Source of the DNA: UBA12474 sp964549625
GTDB taxonomy: Bacteria > Babelota > Babeliae > Babelales > Babelaceae
DNA: 64,000 nucleotides
Assembly (NCBI GenBank): GCA_964549625.1
Contig: CAZJVA010000002.1
Coordinates: forward strand, 50,114 to 114,113
Reading direction: 5' to 3'
The position numbers and the translations under genes were made by a program. Positions within the stretch are counted from its first letter, which is position 1. Each line of letters begins with the position of its first letter. This document shows positions 51,829 to 59,750 of this stretch, one piece after another. The notes beneath the pieces were generated by a model. That model was not told the origin of the DNA and searched no databases. It saw only the letters and a list, made by a program, of their open reading frames with translations.

Positions 51829-52365
51829 TTACTGGGCGGGGAAGAAGGTAATTGAATAAGAACCCTGGGTTAATGTGTTTTCGGCTTGTTTTCTAAATTC
51901 AGGATTTTGGAAAAGTGGGGAACTAAAGTCGGGGGCTTGCCAAAGGCTCTTTTCTGGGGTCAATGCTAGTCGATCGTCCTTAACAGTTAGGTATTTATCC
52001 CCGAACATGATGGTTGAAAAAAGACCGCCTTTGCCGATTGCCGTTGGACGAATTTGATCTATTTCGGTGATCATGGTAAATATCGATCCTTCATTTAGGC
52101 CGCCCTCTGTTACAATGTCTCTACCATGTGTGGCGACAGGATCATTCCAAATTACAACGCGCCTCTGTTGCATGAGATCATGCCGTTCCTGCATCTCCTC
52201 TTTTTCTATCATGTCCTCTTGCTTGTCATCCTCCATTCTTGCAATTCTAGTATTGTCTTTGATGTAAACTTTTGAGGTAATTTTGGGCAGTGCTAAAGTG
52301 TTGGTAATCCCGGCCGTTGCGCTGAGTGAAAAGCCGAGCATGGCGATTGTATATAATTTATTCAT
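51829..52365 (-). CDS. small exported protein A, unknown function
   Basis: The 178-residue protein has a signal peptide (MNKLYTIAMLGFSLSATAGI). The next part is rich in Glu, Asp, Met and Arg (about 42-70, EDDKQEDMIEKEEMQERHD). The C-terminal part is beta-rich, with FGDKYLTVKDDRLALTP, which recalls one repeat of a beta-trefoil. The neighbouring gene 52382 has a similar phrase (GKYLHIQDDTISYTAQ), so the two may be distant relatives. AAAGGAGC lies before the ATG. Function unknown. Confidence 0.65.
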   Translation of the reverse strand: MNKLYTIAMLGFSLSATAGITNTLALPKITSKVYIKDNTRIARMEDDKQEDMIEKEEMQERHDLMQQRRVVIWNDPVATHGRDIVTEGGLNEGSIFTMITEIDQIRPTAIGKGGLFSTIMFGDKYLTVKDDRLALTPEKSLWQAPDFSSPLFQNPEFRKQAENTLTQGSYSITFFPAQ

Positions 52366-52381
52366 AATATTGCTCCTTTTT

Positions 52382-52792
52382 TTATATTGGTTCTTGTTCT
52401 AATTCATATCCGTTGTTTTTGAGAATATGCCAGTATTGATAGTGTATTACACTTGACCAGTGACTCTGGTCAGTGTCGTATTTTCCCAGCCATAGATGGG
52501 TGCCGTCAGAGTTTAGAAATTGGCCGTTGTATGTGATTAGGTAGTGAGTGTTGCCAAGTCCATACCGCTGACTCATGGCTTGGGTGATGTTTTCAAGTGT
52601 AAATTGAGCAGCTTCGGACTTTTGCGCAGTGTAGCTGATGGTGTCGTCTTGTATATGAAGGTATTTTCCTTCTTGCGAAGCATCGTGCAAATAGACGGTA
52701 CTTTTGGTGCCGGTACCGCATGCTTCTTGTATGTGAATTGATAGTATCGCCAAGATAGAAACAACCGCCAGGCGATATATTTTTTTGTCCAT
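52382..52792 (-). CDS. small exported protein B, beta-trefoil-like pattern
   Basis: The ATG at 52792 has AAGGA 6 nt upstream and gives 136 residues; a longer frame from 52876 lacks such a site. A signal peptide (MDKKIYRLAVVSILAILSI, cleavage near EACG) is followed by segments like STVYLHDASQEGKYLHIQDD, SEAAQFTLENI and HYLITYNGQFLNSDGTHLWLG. These read like blades of a ricin- or fascin-type beta-trefoil, a fold that often binds sugars or proteins. That reading is an inference from pattern only. It starts 16 nt upstream of small exported protein A, so the two likely form an operon. Confidence 0.62.
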   Translation of the reverse strand: MDKKIYRLAVVSILAILSIHIQEACGTGTKSTVYLHDASQEGKYLHIQDDTISYTAQKSEAAQFTLENITQAMSQRYGLGNTHYLITYNGQFLNSDGTHLWLGKYDTDQSHWSSVIHYQYWHILKNNGYELEQEPI

Positions 52793-52909
52793 CTCTATTC
52801 CTTTTTTTTCTATTAGTAAAGCAAAAAAAAGGCTGGATTTGCAAGGTTTTTTTAAAAAAAGCTCGTGTTGCCGCAAAGGTTTAGAGCTGGGGTATTGTAT
52901 TTTTGGGTG

Positions 52910-52941
52910 AAGCGTTAGGTAAGATACTTTACCTAACGCTT
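52910..52941 (-). terminator. hairpin after the 52953 gene
   Basis: AAGCGTTAGGTAA (52910-52922) and TTACCTAACGCTT (52929-52941) form a perfect 13-bp stem with a 6-nt loop, 11 nt below the stop of the 52953 gene. The T-tract on minus is weak. Confidence 0.65.
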
Positions 52942-52952
52942 GACTATAATGC

Positions 52953-53975
52953 TTAGAGGGTCTTACTGGAGGATGTTTTGAACGATTTTACTATGTTATG
53001 GATGGGGCCGAATAACGAGTTGTTGGCATATTCTTTGTTTTTTATTCGGTTTTTTAAAAAGTAATTGTATAAGGCATATGCGGTGCCAGTGAAAGCAGCT
53101 AAACCGCCGGTGGTCATAAGTATTCTTGTCTTCCAGGATGTACCTGTTTTAGGCTTCTTTGGGTTGGTTGGGGCCGCTTGGCCCGTATTAGGCGGCGTGT
53201 TTAGTTCGTTGTTTTTGGCGAAATCTTGCTTCATCAAAAGCCGTTTTTTTAGTTCTTTGAACTTAGCGGAAAAATTATTACTACAGAGCAGCAGGCTTTT
53301 GCCTTCTAAATGTATATCCAGGAAGGAGAATATTGGATCAAATTCTTTGTCCTTGATATCGGGAAAAAGTTCACAGTAAAATTTCTTGAAGGCATCTTGT
53401 TGGTCTTCTTCTGTCTTAGCTTTGGTTATAGATTCAAAATATGTCTTGAGTTCTTCTCGGTTGCTTTCGACCCAGTTGGGGGCTGTTTGTTTTTTTTTCA
53501 AAAGGAGCTCAAATTGGAGACATATGATTTTAGCTTGTTCTTGTGGGGACAGTTTTTTCCATTTTAAGTTTTCTTGGGGTTGAATTTGGCTGGTTTTGAG
53601 TATTTGAGGGCTAAAAAACTGGCTGATTTTTTGTTTAAAAATTTTTAGGTTATGCGTTTTTTTGCTTCCTTTGCTTGGTGTGTAATTTTGCATAAGCGAT
53701 GAGCATTTTTGAAAGGTTAGTGTATTGGCTTTGAGGAAGTTTTTTATTTTTTCCTTATTTTTACCTATTTTGACGTGTTCAAAGAAGAACAAGATTTTTT
53801 GGAGCTTGTTTTTTTCTGCTATGTAATCAAATTTATTTGTCTGATTATTGTTCCAAAAAGTTTGCAAAGTGATCCAGTTTTTGTCTGTTTTGTTTCCGGG
53901 CAATAGGGAGCCAGAAAGAACCAAGAGGCCTGAAAAAATAATTAGGGTGAGTGTTTTAATATGTTTTGTAGTCAT
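52953..53975 (-). CDS. exported protein with C-terminal membrane anchor (island partner 3)
   Basis: The 340-residue product has a signal peptide (MTTKHIKTLTLIIFSGLLVLSGS). The soluble region is Lys-rich and helical. A helix near the C-terminus (ILMTTGGLAAFTGTAYALYNYF, about 287-306) is followed by a basic tail. Short phrases such as LFFFEHVKIGKNKEKIKNFLKANTL, with a nearby Cys, loosely match LLFIQNIDLNNNAETI of partner 2, suggesting distant relationship. Unlike partners 1 and 2 its tail lacks SSLPNTAIKQIMG. It lies 78 nt downstream of PPP phosphatase 3 on the same strand and is followed by a hairpin. AAGGAATCAC lies before the ATG. Function unknown. Confidence 0.7.
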   Translation of the reverse strand: MTTKHIKTLTLIIFSGLLVLSGSLLPGNKTDKNWITLQTFWNNNQTNKFDYIAEKNKLQKILFFFEHVKIGKNKEKIKNFLKANTLTFQKCSSLMQNYTPSKGSKKTHNLKIFKQKISQFFSPQILKTSQIQPQENLKWKKLSPQEQAKIICLQFELLLKKKQTAPNWVESNREELKTYFESITKAKTEEDQQDAFKKFYCELFPDIKDKEFDPIFSFLDIHLEGKSLLLCSNNFSAKFKELKKRLLMKQDFAKNNELNTPPNTGQAAPTNPKKPKTGTSWKTRILMTTGGLAAFTGTAYALYNYFLKNRIKNKEYANNSLFGPIHNIVKSFKTSSSKTL

Positions 53976-54053
53976 TAGTGATTCCTTCTTTATCTTTTTA
54001 TTATATTTTTCTATTATATTTATTTTTTCAAGATTGTCGATTTTGGTTTTGTT

Positions 54054-55427
54054 TTAAAAATTTAAGCAGCAGGCGGATATGTGGCTCGACTCTTTACTTG
54101 GCGGAAAGCGCAGGAGTTTTGCTGAAAATTGTTTGAGATCGCTGTTTTTTTCTAGAATTACCCAGGTATCGGTGGCGGCTGCATTCTCTGGGATATAATC
54201 CAAGGTCCACACCAGGCCGCCCAGGAGCCGTGCAATTCCTGGATGGGAGGCCTTTTCAAAGAGTGGCCGATTGTTCTGGCAGTGGCCTTTGAAGAATGCG
54301 AGTATGGCGCTTTGTGCTGGGAAGGCGTTTTTTTGAAAAAATTCAAAATCTGATGCACCAAGTGTTTTGGCTGAATAGCCCCGCGTTCCTGCTTTTGTAT
54401 CTCGGGCATTTGGATCTTCGGAGACGTCAAACCATGTGTAGGGGCTTTTGAATTTATAGGTGTCTTTCTGCTTTTCTTCTTCCCAGGCGAATATGTCACC
54501 CGGGACAAAGGTATAGTATGGTTTGTAGCGGAGATCTATCCATGCTTGTTTTTGGTTGTTTTGTAACATGGTGCAGATAGTGGCACAGTTTTTTTGTATC
54601 TTTTGACGCAGCAATTCGTCATCCTGTGTACAGGCGTAACTTTCTATGCCGCCGTGTATGCATGGAAGGTAGGTGTGGGTGTGCTCTGGGTCATTGTTTT
54701 CCCAGTCAAGGATAAGCATTTCGGGCAGCAGATCAAAACATTTTTGCCATTGTTGAAGTATCTCATCAAGTTTGGCTGTGGACCTGATTTGTAATTTGTT
54801 GATGAGTTCTTGGCCAAATCCTAACTTTCTTGAGAGTGCGGTATCTTCATGATTGCCCTTGAGCAGAAAAACTTTGTCTGGGTTTTTGAGTTTTAGCTGC
54901 ATGAGCGTTGTCCAGACTTCAAGCCCCTTGGTTCCCCGGTCGGAGTAGTCTCCAAGGCAGATGATTACGGTCTTCCCTGGTATGTCAAAGCTTTTTTTTG
55001 CTATAAGGCCGTCATTTATTGCTTGATTAAGCATGTTGCGTAATGATTCATAGTTGCCGTGCAGGTCGCCATGCATAATTACTTTTGTTTCGTCATCGAG
55101 CGAAATTTTTTGTACCGCTGCAAATCCTATCTGTGAGGCCTTTTCTTTTTCTACAAGGTCTTCTTCTAGGAGTTTGATAAATTGCTCTTGCAGTTGTTGA
55201 AGCTTACATCGGCGGTCTTTTGTTGTTTCGCCTAATGTGCAGAGCTTTTCTTGCGTTGATTGGAGAGCGGGGGAAAGTTTTTTTGGTTCATATGTTTGGG
55301 TGGTGAATACAAAGGGGTTGTGTTTTTTTGTTTTGTGCTCAGAACTTTCATTGGACAAAATGACGGGTGGATTCATGATAAAGAGAAAAAAGATAGCGGC
55401 AAGAGCCGTATTGATGAAGTTTTTCAT
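54054..55427 (-). CDS. exported PPP-family Ser/Thr-type phosphatase 3
   Basis: The 457-residue protein begins with a signal segment (MKNFINTALAAIFFLFIMNPPVILS). It has the PPP core VIMHGDLHGNYESLRNML, CLGDYSDRGTKGLE, LLKGNHEDT, CIHGGIES and FKGHCQNN. Two motif positions differ from the paralogues: GDYSDRG instead of GDYIDRG, and KGH instead of RGH near the end. Metal ligands are kept, but the later phosphate-contacting Arg is a Lys; catalysis may be altered. It would act outside the cytoplasm. The anchored protein gene 52953 follows after 78 nt. It is divergent from eno across a region with an inverted repeat. The ribosome-binding site is weak. Confidence 0.88.
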   Translation of the reverse strand: MKNFINTALAAIFFLFIMNPPVILSNESSEHKTKKHNPFVFTTQTYEPKKLSPALQSTQEKLCTLGETTKDRRCKLQQLQEQFIKLLEEDLVEKEKASQIGFAAVQKISLDDETKVIMHGDLHGNYESLRNMLNQAINDGLIAKKSFDIPGKTVIICLGDYSDRGTKGLEVWTTLMQLKLKNPDKVFLLKGNHEDTALSRKLGFGQELINKLQIRSTAKLDEILQQWQKCFDLLPEMLILDWENNDPEHTHTYLPCIHGGIESYACTQDDELLRQKIQKNCATICTMLQNNQKQAWIDLRYKPYYTFVPGDIFAWEEEKQKDTYKFKSPYTWFDVSEDPNARDTKAGTRGYSAKTLGASDFEFFQKNAFPAQSAILAFFKGHCQNNRPLFEKASHPGIARLLGGLVWTLDYIPENAAATDTWVILEKNSDLKQFSAKLLRFPPSKESSHISACCLNF

Positions 55428-55504
55428 ACTAAGTGCACCTAATGTCTAATGTTTTTTATTTTTTAAACAGTTTGAATATTTAACCTAGCATTTTGGCGTG
55501 TATC

Positions 55505-55561
55505 TGTAAACTCGACTCTGTTTACATCGCCTTGACTGAATGATTAGGCTACAAGTATGAG
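55505..55561 (+). promoter_or_regulatory. inverted repeat and possible promoter before eno
   Basis: TGTAAAC (55505-55511) and GTTTACA (55520-55526) form a perfect inverted repeat with an 8-nt spacer. Six nt later TTGACT (55532-55537) and TATGAG (55556-55561) could be -35 and -10 with 18-nt spacing, 22 nt before the eno ATG. The repeat could be an operator for eno or for the divergent phosphatase gene. Confidence 0.4.
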
Positions 55562-55582
55562 TTTTTGAAGAGAGGAGATGGG

Positions 55583-56839
55583 ATGAAAATAAAAGATGTT
55601 CGGGCGCGCGAAGTTTTTAACTCTCGTGGTTGGCCTACCGTGGCATGCGATATACATTTGGAGGATGGCTCATGTTGGAGCTCGTCGGTTCCTGCAGGCT
55701 TGTCTCGTGGCCAACACGAGGCGCATGTACGTTTTGATGCAGACTCTGCTCGTTTATGGGGGCGGGGGATGCGCCAGGCCGTTGAAACGATTGAGCGAGA
55801 TATTGCTCCATTGCTTTTGGGGCGCACGGTGCATGCTATTACGATGGATCTTGAGATTCGTGATGCAGATGGGACACAAGATAAGTCTTTGTTTGGTGCG
55901 CCAGCTATGCTTGCAACGAGCATGTCACTGTATCGGGCGCATGCGCATGCAGAAGGGGTAGAGCTTTATGAGTTTATAGGGTATGCCATGGGGGCGGAGT
56001 CCATATCGTTGCCTTTTCCTCTTTTTAATGTCATCAATGGCGGCCTACATGCGGACAACAATCTGGTTATCCAAGAGTTTTTGGTTATGCCGGTGAATTT
56101 TACCGATTTTACCTCGGCTTTTGAGGCGGGTGTTGTGTTGTTTCATGAGCTTGGCAATATCCTTAAGAAGGAGAAAATCCCATATACATTTGGCGAAGAA
56201 GGGGGGTATTCACCGCAACTGGCGAATGAAAAAGAAGCGCTTGATTTGTTGCAAGAAGCTATTGCATATGTTCAGTTGCAATACGGCTATTCTTTTTTTT
56301 GTGCCCTGGATGTTGCCGCTTCGCAGTTGTATGATCCGGTTTCTAAGCAGTACCAGGTTCGTGACGCGCAGATGAGTTCAGCTGATATGGTTAATTTTTA
56401 TGTGCGTCTTTGCGAAGAGTATCCAATTTGTTCGATTGAAGATGGGTTGCATGAGGAAGATTGGGAGGGGTGGAAGCTCTTGACTCAAATGCTTAAGGAT
56501 CGGATTCAGATTGTAGGAGATGATATCTTTGTAACTAATCCTCATCGTATTGCATATGGAATCGAACACAATATTGCAACAGCTTCCATTGTTAAGCCTA
56601 ATCAAATTGGATCTGTTACTGAGGCTATTCAAGCAATTCAACTCTGCCAAGATCATGGCTGGATGACCATAATTTCGCATCGTTCGGGTGAGACCGAAGA
56701 TAGCTTTATTGCTGATTTAGCGGTGGGCAGCAATGCCGGACAAATCAAAGCGGGTGGCTTGACTCGTGGCGAGCGGCTCGCTAAATATAATCGTCTTTTG
56801 ATGATTGAGGATTATTTAAAGCGTCCATTAACTGATTAA
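55583..56839 (+). CDS. eno: enolase, divergent catalytic loop
   Basis: The ATG at 55583 with GAGGAG upstream gives 418 residues. Enolase marks are NSRGWPTV, INGGLHADNNLVIQEF (His and Glu), FGEEGGYSP, ALDVAASQLYD and SIEDGLHEEDWEGW (the two acidic magnesium ligands), VGDDIFVTN, IVKPNQIGS, ISHRSGETED and IKAGGLTRGERLAKYN. It interconverts 2-phosphoglycerate and phosphoenolpyruvate. The first mobile loop normally reads VPSGASTG; here it is VPAGLSRG (36-43). The Ser that helps bind the second magnesium ion is therefore Ala, and the Thr is Arg. The length is slightly short (usual 430). The 3' end overlaps the convergent secretin gene by 12 bp. Activity with altered kinetics, or a changed role, is possible. 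Confidence 0.92.
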   Translation: MKIKDVRAREVFNSRGWPTVACDIHLEDGSCWSSSVPAGLSRGQHEAHVRFDADSARLWGRGMRQAVETIERDIAPLLLGRTVHAITMDLEIRDADGTQDKSLFGAPAMLATSMSLYRAHAHAEGVELYEFIGYAMGAESISLPFPLFNVINGGLHADNNLVIQEFLVMPVNFTDFTSAFEAGVVLFHELGNILKKEKIPYTFGEEGGYSPQLANEKEALDLLQEAIAYVQLQYGYSFFCALDVAASQLYDPVSKQYQVRDAQMSSADMVNFYVRLCEEYPICSIEDGLHEEDWEGWKLLTQMLKDRIQIVGDDIFVTNPHRIAYGIEHNIATASIVKPNQIGSVTEAIQAIQLCQDHGWMTIISHRSGETEDSFIADLAVGSNAGQIKAGGLTRGERLAKYNRLLMIEDYLKRPLTD

Positions 56840-59182
56840 GGATTTTTGAAGGGGGTTTTCGCGTAGTTCAGCCAGACGCTTGAGCCCCTCTTTTTCCCAC
56901 TCTTCAAGAGTTGTTCTTTTGGTTGGTTTTCTTTCTTCTTCCTTTTCTGGTGCTCGTGCATGATATTCAGTAAATAGCTCACTACCTGTTACATCCTGAT
57001 CACTAGAGAAGTACAGCATAGTGACCGGATCTTTTAAGTTCGAAAAGAGCTCTCCGCTCTTTATTATTTCGCGTCCTTCTTCGATGAGTTCTTCTGTTAG
57101 CTGATTGAATCCTGCGCGCAATTTTGGATCAATAACGGTTGGATGAATAAATATAGCAAGATTGCTCTTTTCTCGTGTTTGGGCGTTGCCTTTGAACAGG
57201 TTACCAATGATAGGAATTGATCCCAGTAAAGGCCATTGTGTATTGGTTTCTGCATCATTGATCTTGGCAAGTCCTCCCAGGACCCAGATATCTCCCGAGT
57301 GCATCGATGCGCTTGTTTTAACTTCCTGAGTTTTACGAGTAAATGTTACTTCGTCCGTAAAGGATTCGATTTTGGCATTTACTTGTAGCGTGATGCGATC
57401 GAGCGAGCTAATACGTGGTTTAATCGTAATTGAGGTAGTTGCATCAAAGTCTTTGAGTGGGATGGTGGTGTTTACGGTTTGGCCGTCAGAGCTCCCTTCT
57501 TTGCGTTTTGTTATGGTGCTACTTGCAGTGGTCTCTTCATTGTTTTTTACGGCAACGATAACTTGTGTTACTACCTTGCTTTCGATCCAGCGATCTAAAA
57601 GCTTTAAAACACCCCAAATGCTGTTGTCTGTTTTGTCAGCAAGAGAAATAATCATAGATCCATAATTGCTTGGTCCTGTTGTTGCGCTTAGCGCCATATC
57701 AGAAGAGCCAGCGGCGACCAATTTAAGAAGATCAGCTGCAAGTGTTTGTGGAGTAAAGGAAGCTGAGCCTCCCGGTAGTGGGTCAACGGTAATTGAAGAG
57801 AGATGCCCGCTTTGGTAAGTAAAACCATTAGGGAGCAGATTGTTTTTGTCTAAGGCAAGAGGGTTTCTTGTGTGGGCTTTGAGTTCTTTTTTCCCCACGA
57901 AGGTCAAATCTGCAATAAGTATCTGGATAGCAATTTGTAGTTGAGGCTTGTCGAGTTGCTGGATAAGGGCCTTGATGCGTGGCCAGTCTTTGCCGCTGCA
58001 TGCGATAATGAGTCGGTTGCCGCCGATGGTGAGTCCGCCACTGAAGCTACCACTTCGTTGGCCTCCGGATGAACTCTCTTCTTCGGCGACGACGATTACC
58101 TCGTCAAAATACTGTTCGGGTCCAGAAAAATCTTTTTTGGACTGACCTTGGCTTGTCTGAACAATTTTGGTGAGCACATTGGCAAAGGCTTTTGATTCAA
58201 GGTATTGCAACTCATATACATGCAAGATAGAACTTCCACTTTCAGGTTGTTTATCAAGGTGATCATAGACTAACTTGCGAATTCTATTGATAGAGCTTTC
58301 TTGCCCAATAACCAGGAGCGAATTATTGATTTTGTTTGCAATGACCCGAGTATTTGGTGCAAAGTAGAGGTCCTCATGGGTTTTTATTGTTGGCCGCAGG
58401 CTATGCATTTGGCCTTTTGCTGCTGCAATAAGCTGCTCTCCAATGATTTTTGCCAACATGGTTGCACTTGCATTAAATAGGGGGATCTCTTCGATTTTCT
58501 CAGGTGAGCCTGTTTGATCGAGCTTTAATACGAGATTCATAGTTGAGGCAATTTTGCGTGATGAGCCAGTAAGGATAATGCTGTTGGTTTTTGGGTCGTA
58601 AAAGTAGCTTGTCTGTGTACCCAGAGTGTCGCGAATTAAAAGGTTGATAGGATCGTTGCTGGTTGCAGATTCGGGCGTTCTAAAGTTGGTCAAAAAGTAG
58701 AGCGCGCGAATGTGTTCATCCGTGTTGGGAAGTTTTTCGGGGTCAACGTTAACAAAGAGGGGAAGCCCGCGGCGCGTTAAATTGGTTTCGTTAAGTTTTT
58801 GGATAATGAGTGCACTGCTGCTCTGGCTCATTGCATAACCCGCAAGCTCCATTAACGTTTCTGCGTAGCGTTTTGCTTGGCTCAGTGGAAGACGTTTTCG
58901 TCTCCCAAAGTTTATTTTTTGTGTGATTTGTTCCGCGCCATAAGGGAAGATAACGTTGCGCTTTTCTGCATGCGCGATTTTTTCTAATAGTGTGCGTAGC
59001 TCTTCTTCACTATTAACTTTGATAAATGTTTCGCGCTTGGGTTTACCTGCAGCTTTGCCGGCTTCTTGGGGCGATTGTCCTTGGGCAGTTTCTTGTGTTG
59101 TGTCCTGCACCACAACGGATTTAGTTGATGGGCAGAACATGGTGGCAAGGGAAAGGATCAGAAGTGGGGTAATACGAAACAT
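56828..59182 (-). CDS. secretin, second copy (type II secretion/type IV pilus outer-membrane channel)
   Basis: The ATG at 59182 has AAGGA 7 nt upstream and gives 784 residues; a longer frame to 59236 overlaps the preceding gene and lacks a site. The signal peptide is MFRITPLLILSLATMFCPS. N-domain repeats include IEEIPLFNASATMLAKII and LHVYELQYLESKAFANVL. The C-terminal secretin domain has VLGGLAKINDAETNTQWPLL, GSIPIIGNLFKGN and NLAIFIHPTVIDP. Secretins form the outer-membrane gate of type II secretion systems and type IV pili. After the pore domain, about 95 residues follow, with LKDPVTMLYF and a final ENPLQKSL that resemble the tail of the first secretin. It is the last gene of the four-gene secretion operon. 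Confidence 0.92.
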   Translation of the reverse strand: MFRITPLLILSLATMFCPSTKSVVVQDTTQETAQGQSPQEAGKAAGKPKRETFIKVNSEEELRTLLEKIAHAEKRNVIFPYGAEQITQKINFGRRKRLPLSQAKRYAETLMELAGYAMSQSSSALIIQKLNETNLTRRGLPLFVNVDPEKLPNTDEHIRALYFLTNFRTPESATSNDPINLLIRDTLGTQTSYFYDPKTNSIILTGSSRKIASTMNLVLKLDQTGSPEKIEEIPLFNASATMLAKIIGEQLIAAAKGQMHSLRPTIKTHEDLYFAPNTRVIANKINNSLLVIGQESSINRIRKLVYDHLDKQPESGSSILHVYELQYLESKAFANVLTKIVQTSQGQSKKDFSGPEQYFDEVIVVAEEESSSGGQRSGSFSGGLTIGGNRLIIACSGKDWPRIKALIQQLDKPQLQIAIQILIADLTFVGKKELKAHTRNPLALDKNNLLPNGFTYQSGHLSSITVDPLPGGSASFTPQTLAADLLKLVAAGSSDMALSATTGPSNYGSMIISLADKTDNSIWGVLKLLDRWIESKVVTQVIVAVKNNEETTASSTITKRKEGSSDGQTVNTTIPLKDFDATTSITIKPRISSLDRITLQVNAKIESFTDEVTFTRKTQEVKTSASMHSGDIWVLGGLAKINDAETNTQWPLLGSIPIIGNLFKGNAQTREKSNLAIFIHPTVIDPKLRAGFNQLTEELIEEGREIIKSGELFSNLKDPVTMLYFSSDQDVTGSELFTEYHARAPEKEEERKPTKRTTLEEWEKEGLKRLAELRENPLQKSLIS

Positions 59183-59192
59183 TCGCTTTTCC

Positions 59193-59750
59193 TTAGGTGG
59201 CAGTTGGTTGAAGTGTCGCAATAGTAATAGTGACATCTAAAGCTTTGGGGTTGTTTTTGTTGCGACTCATACTAAGGTCTTTGGTAAAGATACGCGGGTT
59301 CTTTTCTAATGCAAGGATAAGTTCAGTAATGTCTTGCATGGTGATTTCAGAAAAACTCGCCTCTAATTTGATTTCACTGTATCCGTTATTTAAGTTTCGA
59401 GCCGCACCAATTTCTGGTTCCTTGGTGCTTTTGCTACTAAGGCCTGTGTCTTCGAGCGTTTGGTCGAAAAACTCTTTAATTTTGAATGATGGGTCTTTTG
59501 TTAGTATGGATTCGACTTCTTGTTTTTTTTGTTCGACAACGACATTTTTTTGTAAAATCTGTTGGGCTTGTCGGCGTAGTTTGTTGATATTGGCAATTTC
59601 TTTGATTACTTTGCCGGATGCATGGTGCCCATATACCATGAGTGCAATGTTGATTATGGCTAATGTTCCCGCCCCGATTGCAAAGTAGCGGATTTGTTTC
59701 ATGGGATCAAAATCGGCAAGCCATATCCGTATTTTTTCTAACGTGGTCAT
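59193..59750 (-). CDS. PilO/GspM-like inner-membrane assembly protein
   Basis: The 185-residue protein has a short cytoplasmic N-terminus, one membrane helix (about 22-40, YFAIGAGTLAIINIALMVY), a coiled coil (about 45-85) and a C-terminal ferredoxin-like domain with LEASFSEITMQDITELILAL. This is the PilO/GspM layout. Its start overlaps the end of the PilM-PilN-like gene by 4 bp, and the secretin gene starts 10 nt after its stop. In known systems PilN and PilO form the periplasmic link between the cytoplasmic ATPase complex and the secretin. Sequence conservation in this family is low, so the call rests on layout and position. Confidence 0.8.
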   Translation of the reverse strand: MTTLEKIRIWLADFDPMKQIRYFAIGAGTLAIINIALMVYGHHASGKVIKEIANINKLRRQAQQILQKNVVVEQKKQEVESILTKDPSFKIKEFFDQTLEDTGLSSKSTKEPEIGAARNLNNGYSEIKLEASFSEITMQDITELILALEKNPRIFTKDLSMSRNKNNPKALDVTITIATLQPTAT

